Source: Patescibacteria group bacterium
GTDB taxonomy: Bacteria; Patescibacteriota; Minisyncoccia; UBA6257; UBA11618
DNA: 15,434 nt
NCBI GenBank assembly: GCA_003539915.1
Contig: DPNX01000008.1
Location: forward strand, 1-15,434
Direction: 5' to 3'
The notes under the pieces were generated by a model, which had not been told where the DNA came from, ran no database searches, and worked only from the letters and a program-made list of their open reading frames with translations. Below, piece by piece: positions 7,301 to 12,146 of this stretch. The translations under genes were made by a program, and so were the position numbers. Within the stretch, counting starts at the first letter, position 1. Each line of letters opens with the position of its first letter.

Positions 7301-7328
7301 AATAAAAAAGAGCCATTTCTGACTCTTT
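7300..7328 (-). terminator. Rho-independent terminator of dcd
   Basis: On the minus strand AAAGAGTC (7328-7321), a 6-nt loop AGAAAT, and GGCTCTTT (7314-7307) form an 8-bp stem with one G-U pair, followed by a T-rich tract TTTATTTT. It begins 9 nt after the dcd stop codon. Confidence 0.75.
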
Positions 7329-7336
7329 GGTTGAAG

Positions 7337-8020
7337 TTAATCAATTTCTCGATCCTCCCACATGCGAGGCAACATGTCTTCTGGTTTCCAATTCGAACGA
7401 ACTTGTTCGAGAGTGGATCCAGCTTGATATTTGCTATCGCTTTTGCTTTCGTAGCTGTCATCCCTTTTGACCTCGGTAACTTTTGAAAAGGTGATCTGAG
7501 CTATTCGTCTTCCTACCACCAAAGGAATACGATGAAAGCGTGAGTTGTTGGTGATCTCCATTGTCCAACGATTGATGTATCCAACATCGCCCCATCCAGC
7601 GCAACGACAAACGGTCAGGAAATTCCGTCCCATCGATGAACGAGCTTTCATTTCCGTGTTCACATTTTTCAGACCGCCGACGAATTCCTGGGTATGAGCC
7701 AGAATCGATTCACCTGGATCAAGCCAGATGACTAAATCAGTTGGCGAAATGTTTTTCAGTTCAATGTGACTGTCGAATAAGGGTTTGGCTCTCTGACTTT
7801 TCTCTCCCCAAACCCTTCCAACACTTTCTGGATCATACATGTTGTGTATAGGGTGGCATCCTTCATGTCGTTGAGAGATTGGAGGCGGGATTTCTCGGAA
7901 ATAATAACAGCCGAGAGATACATCGTAACTGGAGTTCCCAAGATTTTCTTTGGTAAAAGGATCAATGACAATTGTTCCTTCTTCCAAAGCACTCAGAATC
8001 TCATCTGTTGAAAGTAACAT
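7337..8020 (-). CDS. dcd: dCTP deaminase / dUTPase-family protein
   Basis: The 227-residue protein belongs to the trimeric dCTP deaminase/dUTPase fold, which makes dUTP or dUMP from dCTP on the way to thymidylate. Numbered from the chosen start, KARSSMGR carries the phosphate-binding Arg-Ser-Ser (127-129), and AGWGDVGY aligns with the usual AG.IDPGF loop. TMEITN provides the presumed catalytic Glu155, GRRIAQITF is the core strand, and SKYQ (197-199) is the lid motif. A 20-odd-residue insert (about 47-75, HEGCHPIHNMYDPESV) is larger than in Escherichia coli Dcd. Start: the ATG at 8020 has an ideal Shine-Dalgarno (AAAAGGAGT) 5 nt upstream. The longer in-frame version from 8059 would begin upstream of the predicted transcription start. 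Sequence alone does not show whether it is a mono- or bifunctional (deaminase plus dUTPase) enzyme. Confidence 0.88.
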   Translation of the reverse strand: MLLSTDEILSALEEGTIVIDPFTKENLGNSSYDVSLGCYYFREIPPPISQRHEGCHPIHNMYDPESVGRVWGEKSQRAKPLFDSHIELKNISPTDLVIWLDPGESILAHTQEFVGGLKNVNTEMKARSSMGRNFLTVCRCAGWGDVGYINRWTMEITNNSRFHRIPLVVGRRIAQITFSKVTEVKRDDSYESKSDSKYQAGSTLEQVRSNWKPEDMLPRMWEDREID

Positions 8021-8057
8021 GTTAAACTCCTTTTTTAAGGTACTCAAAAACAGCTTC

Positions 8058-8086
8058 ATTCTATCTTTTTAGAAGACATTTTTCAA
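8058..8086 (-). promoter_or_regulatory. Promoter of dcd
   Basis: On the minus strand TTGAAA (8086-8081), 17 nt, TAGAAT (8063-8058). Transcription would start near 8051, giving a leader of about 30 nt with the Shine-Dalgarno. It diverges from the promoter at 8114-8142. Confidence 0.65.
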
Positions 8087-8099
8087 TATTTTAATTTAC

Positions 8100-8108
8100 T
8101 GTGGATAA
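8100..8108 (-). promoter_or_regulatory. DnaA-box 9-mer
   Basis: The minus strand reads TTATCCACA, the exact consensus DnaA box. It lies alone between the divergent promoters of dcd and the ncRNA. No cluster of boxes, AT-rich unwinding element or dnaA gene is nearby, so an origin is unlikely; a regulatory site is possible, and so is chance. Confidence 0.4.
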
Positions 8109-8113
8109 ACTCG

Positions 8114-8142
8114 TTGACACTACGTAATATATGTTCTCTAAT
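8114..8142 (+). promoter_or_regulatory. Promoter of the 8149-8444 ncRNA
   Basis: TTGACA (8114-8119), 17 nt, TCTAAT (8137-8142): perfect -35, a -10 with one mismatch, optimal spacing. The predicted start is near 8149. Confidence 0.7.
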
Positions 8143-8148
8143 TAAATC

Positions 8149-8444
8149 AGCACCTTGATACACTACTTTACTTTCAAGGAGAAAGTTTGTTTGTAGTTGT
8201 CATCAAGATTCACTGTCTCAAATTAAGGTCGAACACCTCAAATTCCGGAAGAGGGTTAACTGATAGTGTTGATTTCTGATCATCAGACAAAAGGTAGTTA
8301 CACCTTGGTAACTAAAAGATGACGAGCAGATTAATTTCAATGAGGCTCGCCACCCAACCAAAGGCCTAACCTAATCCCTTCCAAAACAAATTTAAAAACT
8401 CCTTGCAAACTAGCCCCACGTTTTTTACAGTGGGGCTTTTTTTA
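8149..8444 (+). ncRNA. Putative structured non-coding RNA, about 295 nt, family not recognised
   Basis: A promoter and a strong terminator bracket a stretch with no credible reading frame but many hairpins. (1) CTTGAT (8154-8159) pairs with ATCAAG (8202-8207). It continues through ACA/TGT and CTAC/GTAG across two single-base bulges to an apical stem ACTTTC/GAAAGT with loop AAGGA. (2) AACAC (8232-8236) pairs with GTGTT (8266-8270), enclosing CTC/GAG and the palindrome TTCCGGAA. (3) TCTGA/TCAGA (8275-8287). (4) TAGTTAC/GTAACTA (8295-8314). (5) CGAGC (8323-8327) with GCTCG (8345-8349). The 3' part (8350-8410) is mostly unpaired and A/C-rich. CTCCTTG (8399-8405) is the exact complement of the apical-loop region 8175-8181. 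I looked for tmRNA, RNase P RNA, SRP RNA and 6S signatures and did not see them. The exact 5' end is inferred. The neighbours, dcd and tRNA-Glu, are on the other strand. Confidence 0.55.
8412..8443 (+). terminator. Strong rho-independent terminator of the ncRNA
   Basis: AGCCCCAC (8412-8419) pairs perfectly with GTGGGGCT (8430-8437) around a 10-nt loop, followed by seven T (8437-8443). The opposite strand has no T-run, so it works only on the plus strand, where no protein gene precedes it. Confidence 0.9.
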
Positions 8445-8450
8445 TGGAGT

Positions 8451-8480
8451 AAAAAAAATAGCGACATTAGTCGCTATTTT
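8451..8480 (-). terminator. Rho-independent terminator of tRNA-Glu
   Basis: AAAATAGCGAC (8455-8465) and GTCGCTATTTT (8470-8480) form an 11-bp stem with a 4-nt loop. On the minus strand it ends in eight T and lies 4 nt after the tRNA-Glu 3' end. A shorter T-run on the plus strand may give weak activity there too. Confidence 0.85.
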
Positions 8481-8484
8481 ATAT

Positions 8485-8559
8485 TGGCAGCCCCAAGGGG
8501 AATCGAACCCCTGTTTCCAGGATGAAAACCTGGTGTCCTAACCACTAGACGATGGGGCC
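8485..8559 (-). tRNA. tRNA-Glu (anticodon UUC)
   Basis: The acceptor GGCCCCA pairs with TGGGGCT (the first pair is G-U), discriminator G, and CCA is encoded (8487-8485). The anticodon stem CCAGG/CCTGG encloses TTTTCAT, anticodon UUC. The T-arm is AGGGG/CCCCT around TTCGATT. Confidence 0.96.
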
Positions 8560-8573
8560 AAATGGCTTTTCAT

Positions 8574-8603
8574 ATAGTAACCACTTATTATAATAGTTGT
8601 AAA
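8574..8603 (-). promoter_or_regulatory. Possible promoter of tRNA-Glu
   Basis: On the minus strand TTTACA (8603-8598), 18 nt, TACTAT (8579-8574), with 14 nt from the -10 to the tRNA. The -10 is a modest match. A TATAAT on the plus strand (8589-8594) overlaps this element and could serve the DoxX-family gene. Confidence 0.35.
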
Positions 8604-8629
8604 GGTCGTAAAGAATATTTTTAAAAATT

Positions 8630-9031
8630 ATGGAATTCTTATACGGATATCAAGATGTGGCTCTGCTGATTTTGCGCTTAGCTCTCGGTCTTATCTTTTT
8701 GGTTCACGGTTTGTCTAAATTAAAAGATTTAAAAAATACTGGAGAGAGTTTTTCGGCTATGGGTTTTCAACCAGGAATGTTTTGGGGAACTATAGTAGCG
8801 ATTGCTGAAACACTTGGTGGACTTTCTGTTGCTCTTGGCTGGTATACTCAGTGGGGTGCGTTAGCAATAGCAGCTGTTATGTTTGTAGCTTTAGTTTGGA
8901 AGATGAGTCGAGGACAAGGATTGGCTGGAGGTTTTGAATTAGATCTAATTCTTTTAGCCGTAGCTATCTTCTTGATAACTTCTCCAATTGGTGGTTACTA
9001 CTCTCTTGATTACTACCTACTACCCAAATAG
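8630..9031 (+). CDS. DoxX-family membrane protein
   Basis: The 133-residue protein has four predicted membrane segments (about 10-28, 49-70, 74-91 and 103-122) and the DoxX pattern. LRLALGLIFLVHGLSKL comes first, followed by a GMFWGTIVAIAETLGGLSVALG segment and a GGFELDLILLAVAIFL segment. DoxX-type proteins are linked to quinone- or sulfur-related redox steps in some organisms, but most members have no defined reaction; none is claimed here. There is no Shine-Dalgarno before the ATG. The gene ends 3 nt before the recG stop codon, with no room for a terminator between the converging genes. Confidence 0.85.
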   Translation: MEFLYGYQDVALLILRLALGLIFLVHGLSKLKDLKNTGESFSAMGFQPGMFWGTIVAIAETLGGLSVALGWYTQWGALAIAAVMFVALVWKMSRGQGLAGGFELDLILLAVAIFLITSPIGGYYSLDYYLLPK

Positions 9032-9034
9032 TCT

Positions 9035-11161
9035 TTACTCCAAATGGATCTGGTTTTGGAAGTGCTCGAGTTTTTCTTTGAGCAATTCGTCTTCTTCCAA
9101 CTCTGGATCTTTTTTAATAATTTTTTCTGCGGTGTCACGAGCGGCTTTTGTTAACTCCATATTATTAAGAGCATTCATTGCTAGGTCGGGTAGTCCAGTT
9201 TGGCTGTGACCCAAGAATTCTCCGGGCCCTCTAATCTCTAAATCTTTTTCTGCCAACTCAAAACCATTCTTGGCTTCTACCAGAGACTTTAATCTTTGCT
9301 TGGCATTAGTCGATGAGGAGCTGGTAAAGAGAAAACAATAAGACTTGTATTTATCTCTACCAACACGACCTCTGAATTGATAGAGTTGAGCTAGACCAAA
9401 TCTCTCAGCTCCCTCAATCATCATGATGGTTGCGTTAGGTATATCAACACCAATCTCAATTACTGAAGTTGAAACCAAAATATTAATTTTATTTTTAGCA
9501 AGGTCGTTCATGATCTCACTCTTCTCAGCACTTTTCATTTTTCCGTGTAGCATACCCACTACCAAGTCAGGAAAAATCTTAGTGGCTAGTTTTTCAAACT
9601 CATCTTTTACCGCCTTCACATCTTTCCACATCATTTGATGAGCTGTGCCGTCTTCTTTTTCGCTAGCTTCAATTCGAGGGCAGATGACGAAAGCTTGCCG
9701 ACCTTCCTTAACTTGTTCGCGGATAAAGTCGTACGCTTTTTTTCTATTAGCCGGTGCCACTATTTTGGTGGCGATTTCTTGGCGGCCTTTGGGTAGTTCG
9801 TTGATAATTGATAAGTCCAAGTCACCAAAGATAGTCAGTGACAAGGTTCGGGGAATAGGAGTAGCACTCATGGAGAGGAAGTGAGGAAAGAGTTCCTTCT
9901 TATCAGCTGCAAATTTGGCTCGTTGTTTCACACCAAAACGATGTTGTTCATCAATAATGGCTAACGCCAAGTTTTTAAATTTAATGTCTTTTTGAATAAC
10001 AGCGTGAGTACCGATAATAATTTTGACAGCTCCATTAGCAATCTCTTTAACTAGTTCAGCCTTTTTCTTTTCTGTTTCTAGATCCTCACCAAAGAAACAG
10101 CGCGCTTCGTTACCAGTCAAAATACCAACATTCAATTCCCAGTTACTGATCAGAGGAGCAAAGATTTTGGTCATTGTTTTGTAATGTTGTTTGGCTAGTA
10201 CCTCGGTTGGTGCCATGAAGACTACTTGGTAGCCTTGTTTGGCTGCCAAGAGAGCGGCGATAGCTACTACCACCGTCTTACCCGATCCCACGTCACCTTG
10301 AAGTAGGCGGTTCATTGGTTGTCCCTTGCTCAAATCATTCAAAATCTCTGTCAGACTTTTTTGCTGAGGGCCAGTGAGTTCAAAAGGTATGGAGGTGATC
10401 GCCTCACCAAGATCTATTTTGGAAAAATTAATAGGAGCCGCCTTCTCTTTGGCTAATTGAGAACGTACTTTCAAGTTGTTGAGCTGTAAGAGGAAGAGGT
10501 CTTCAAAAGCAAAACGTTTTTTACACCTACTCGCTTCCTCCAAAGACTCAGGAAAATGAACGGTAGCTAAAGCCTCATTGATTTCTGGCAGGTCATTCTC
10601 TTCAAGAGCCTTTAAAGGAATGAATTCATCAACAGGATTTAGGTTTTTAAGAATAATCTTAATCAGATATCTTAAACCCCTGGAGGTTAAGCCTTTTGTT
10701 TCTGGGTAGATAGGAACCAGACCAGTAGTATGACCTTCTTCTCTCTCACCACCACCTGAGAATTCATAAACTGGATTAGAAAAATAAATATCATTTTGAG
10801 AGGCTGATATCTTGCCTGCAAAGTTAACTATGCGACCCGGTGCTAAGACTTTGGTTAGATAAGGTTGGTTAAACCAGATAGCTTTAATTGAGCCGGTGTC
10901 ATCTGCTACCACAGCTTCAACAATAATCATTTTTCTTCGCCAGGTTCTGCGAGAGCTAACGTGTTTTATCTGGCCCTGGATAGTAGCTGTCTGATCAGCT
11001 TCTAAGTCACAGATACTAGCTATCTGAGAAAAGTCATCATAACGAGAAGGAAAGTGCCAGAGGAGATCTCTAACGGAAGTGATTTTTAATTTTTCTAGAC
11101 GAGTCAAAAAACGCTTATCAATTCCTTTAATTTTTGCTAATTCATTCTTTAGTTGAACCAT
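9035..11161 (-). CDS. recG: ATP-dependent DNA helicase RecG
   Basis: RecG remodels stalled replication forks and branched recombination intermediates. The 708-residue protein has a normal length and order. The N-terminal wedge domain has an OB fold (about 60-150; TATIQGQIKHV to AGKI). The helicase core has Walker A GDVGSGKT (289-296), MAPTEVLAKQH, the DEQH box (404-407) followed by RFGVKQR, and SATPIPRTL. The second RecA lobe has VGMLHGKM, VSTSVIEIGVDIPNA and QLYQFRGRVGR. The RecG-specific end GPGEFLGHSQTGLPDL is present. It lies about 45 nt behind tRNA-Lys on the same strand with no terminator between, so it can be read from the tRNA promoter. A TATATT 12 nt before the ATG (11174-11179) could give a second, almost leaderless transcript. 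No Shine-Dalgarno is evident. Confidence 0.97.
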   Translation of the reverse strand: MVQLKNELAKIKGIDKRFLTRLEKLKITSVRDLLWHFPSRYDDFSQIASICDLEADQTATIQGQIKHVSSRRTWRRKMIIVEAVVADDTGSIKAIWFNQPYLTKVLAPGRIVNFAGKISASQNDIYFSNPVYEFSGGGEREEGHTTGLVPIYPETKGLTSRGLRYLIKIILKNLNPVDEFIPLKALEENDLPEINEALATVHFPESLEEASRCKKRFAFEDLFLLQLNNLKVRSQLAKEKAAPINFSKIDLGEAITSIPFELTGPQQKSLTEILNDLSKGQPMNRLLQGDVGSGKTVVVAIAALLAAKQGYQVVFMAPTEVLAKQHYKTMTKIFAPLISNWELNVGILTGNEARCFFGEDLETEKKKAELVKEIANGAVKIIIGTHAVIQKDIKFKNLALAIIDEQHRFGVKQRAKFAADKKELFPHFLSMSATPIPRTLSLTIFGDLDLSIINELPKGRQEIATKIVAPANRKKAYDFIREQVKEGRQAFVICPRIEASEKEDGTAHQMMWKDVKAVKDEFEKLATKIFPDLVVGMLHGKMKSAEKSEIMNDLAKNKINILVSTSVIEIGVDIPNATIMMIEGAERFGLAQLYQFRGRVGRDKYKSYCFLFTSSSSTNAKQRLKSLVEAKNGFELAEKDLEIRGPGEFLGHSQTGLPDLAMNALNNMELTKAARDTAEKIIKKDPELEEDELLKEKLEHFQNQIHLE

Positions 11162-11206
11162 TCCGGGGGCTTTAATATAGAGCTTCTATTAATCTAATGG
11201 GTGTTG

Positions 11207-11278
11207 TGCCTCGTGTAGGATTCGAACCTACAACCGTCTCCTTAAGAGGGAGCTGCTCTGCCGTTGAGCTAACGAGGC
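11207..11278 (-). tRNA. tRNA-Lys (anticodon CUU), first copy
   Basis: The acceptor GCCTCGT pairs with ACGAGGC, discriminator A, CCA not encoded. The D-arm is GCTC/GAGC with a 7-nt loop. The anticodon stem GCTCC/GGAGA encloses CTCTTAA (anticodon CUU), but its top pair (27-43) is a G-A mismatch. The T-arm is GTAGG/CCTAC around TTCGAAT. Length is 72 nt. The anticodon is the same as in the copy at 12044-12119, but the arms differ. Confidence 0.92.
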
Positions 11279-11290
11279 TTAATCTGCAAT

Positions 11291-11319
11291 ATTATACCAC
11301 AAAAAATAATTTGCAACAA
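11291..11319 (-). promoter_or_regulatory. Promoter of tRNA-Lys (and probably recG)
   Basis: On the minus strand TTGTTG (11319-11314), 17 nt, TATAAT (11296-11291) with TGG before it, a perfect extended -10. The -10 ends 12 nt before the tRNA 5' end. Confidence 0.7.
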
Positions 11320-11351
11320 AAAAAAAGAGTGGTCTCTCGAGACCACTCTTT
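11318..11351 (-). terminator. Strong rho-independent terminator of the coiled-coil gene
   Basis: AAAGAGTGGTCTC (11324-11336) and GAGACCACTCTTT (11339-11351) form a nearly perfect palindrome (12 bp with a 4-nt loop), followed on the minus strand by a T-run (11326-11318). It begins 23 nt after the stop codon at 11375. Confidence 0.9.
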
Positions 11352-11374
11352 GGGATAGAAATCGCTCCTTGGAG

Positions 11375-11848
11375 TTAAGTAAAGACGTAGATCCGTTGTG
11401 AAGCCAAGTCAAGTTCAAGTTCACTTTCCCTTATTTGAAAGTGACTATCGATCATTGAGTAAAGACATTCAACAGCTTTCTCCGCCTGACCAGGCCTAGT
11501 TAGCAATTCGCTCATGACGACCACGGTACTCATGTTTTCTTCAGGTAATTGAAGAGCTTTATCTTCAATAAAAGGGTCGACTCGTAAGAAGTAGATGATG
11601 CCAACATTCCCCTTCACAATAATGATTGCAAAGTCGCGATGCTGAAGTTTTTCAACTTCAAAAAAAGGATAGTCAGCAGGATCACCCAGTTTTTCGAAAA
11701 CCAGGTTGCCGGCAAAGATCTCCGGCAACGTAAAGTTCTTTGGCTCCAACTGACTTTTCAGCCTTTCGTTTTCTTCCTGAAGCCTTTCAACCTTCTTCTA
11801 AAGCTCAGATATCAACTCTTCATCCGACACGCTAAGAGGACTTGTCAT
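11375..11848 (-). CDS. Unrecognised coiled-coil protein, interrupted by one in-frame amber codon
   Basis: I do not recognise this family. A reading frame starts at the ATG at 11848 with a good Shine-Dalgarno (AAAGG, 11855-11859, 6 nt upstream). It encodes MTSPLSVSDEELISEL, meets TAG (11800-11798, codon 17), and then continues in the same frame for 140 codons to TAA at 11375. The frame after the stop begins KKVERLQEENERLKSQL. Across the stop it keeps a leucine-zipper heptad: I13, L16, V20, L23, N27, L30, L34. About 120 residues of mixed alpha/beta character follow (FAIIIVKGNVGIIYFLRV, then a helix VECLYSMIDSH). If the stop is real, the shortest product would start at a TTG at 11749 (124 residues) and lose the zipper; that TTG has no good Shine-Dalgarno. 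Promoter, leader and terminator all look intact, so this is a fresh nonsense mutation, a read-through site or a sequencing error. Confidence 0.7.
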
Positions 11849-11880
11849 TTCTTACCTTTACTGTTTTAAGGAACTTTTTG

Positions 11881-11904
11881 TTTATTGTTTACATCAACAA
11901 TAAA
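11881..11904. repeat. Perfect inverted repeat in the leader of the coiled-coil gene
   Basis: TTTATTGTT (11881-11889) and AACAATAAA (11896-11904) around a 6-nt centre. It lies just after the predicted transcription start (near 11908), so it can be an operator on the DNA or a 5' hairpin on the mRNA. No T-run follows in the right place for a terminator on the coding strand. Confidence 0.6.
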
Positions 11905-11914
11905 ACATGCTCAT

Positions 11915-11943
11915 ATTAAAGCACATTTTTACTTTATAGTCAA
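11915..11943 (-). promoter_or_regulatory. Promoter of the coiled-coil gene
   Basis: On the minus strand TTGACT (11943-11938), 17 nt, TTTAAT (11920-11915) with TGC before it (extended -10). The leader would be about 60 nt and contains the inverted repeat at 11881-11904. Confidence 0.65.
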
Positions 11944-11968
11944 TAAATTAGCGTTATATTGCTTCTTG

Positions 11969-12042
11969 TGCGCCTGGAGGGATTCGAACCCCCAACCCCT
12001 GGTTCCGAAGACCAGTGCTCTAGTCCGTTGAGCTACAGGCGC
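11969..12042 (-). tRNA. tRNA-Arg (anticodon UCG)
   Basis: The acceptor GCGCCTG pairs with CAGGCGC, discriminator A, CCA not encoded. The anticodon stem CTGGT/ACCAG encloses CTTCGGA, anticodon UCG. The T-arm is GGGGG/CCCTC around TTCGAAT with one G-U pair. One base separates it from the CCA end of tRNA-Lys, so the two form one transcript. Confidence 0.95.
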
Positions 12043-12043
12043 T

Positions 12044-12119
12044 TGGTGGGCTGCCAGGGACTCGAACCCTGAACCTACTCCTTAAGAGGGAGTTGCTCTG
12101 CCGATTGAGCTAGCAGCCC
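12044..12119 (-). tRNA. tRNA-Lys (anticodon CUU), second copy
   Basis: The acceptor GGGCTGC pairs with GCAGCCC, discriminator A, CCA encoded (12046-12044). The anticodon stem ACTCC/GGAGT is fully paired around CTCTTAA, anticodon CUU. The D-loop has 8 nt and the T-arm is CAGGG/CCCTG around TTCGAGT. Length is 76 nt including CCA. Confidence 0.96.
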
Positions 12120-12128
12120 GCAATATCA

Positions 12129-12142
12129 GGTATAATTATACC
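12129..12142. promoter_or_regulatory. Palindromic double -10 element between tRNA-Lys and drg
   Basis: GGTATAATTATACC is a perfect 14-bp palindrome with a TATAAT on each strand. On the minus strand it reads TTTGGTATAAT (extended -10), 15 nt before tRNA-Lys, with a weak TTTCTG -35 at 18 nt. On the plus strand TATAAT (12131-12136) ends 10 nt before the drg ATG, but the -35 there is poor. The two directions share the same bases and cannot be used at the same moment. Confidence 0.6.
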
Positions 12143-12146
12143 AAAG

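Noticed and set aside
8021..8059. Longer dcd starting at 8059
   Set aside because: It begins upstream of the predicted transcription start and translates through the Shine-Dalgarno of the ATG at 8020.
8100..8108. Replication origin marked by a DnaA box
   Set aside because: Only one exact box, no unwinding element and no dnaA/dnaN genes nearby.
8187..8280. A TTG-initiated frame of about 30 codons inside the putative ncRNA, behind an AAGGAG motif
   Set aside because: The AAGGAG sits in a hairpin loop, the start is a TTG, the peptide has low-complexity character and no recognisable motif, and the region is better explained by base-paired stems.
8149..8444. Identity as tmRNA, RNase P RNA, SRP RNA or 6S RNA
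   Set aside because: No tRNA-like end or tag frame (tmRNA), no GAGGAAAGTC/ACAGAA core (RNase P), no conserved helix 8 GGAAG/AGCAG context (SRP; the CCGGAAG here lacks the partners), and no single long hairpin with a central bubble (6S).
11375..11848. General reassignment of UAG to a sense codon
   Set aside because: TAG is a working stop at the ends of rbfA, the doxX-like gene and the transglycosylase-like gene, each where the family would end.
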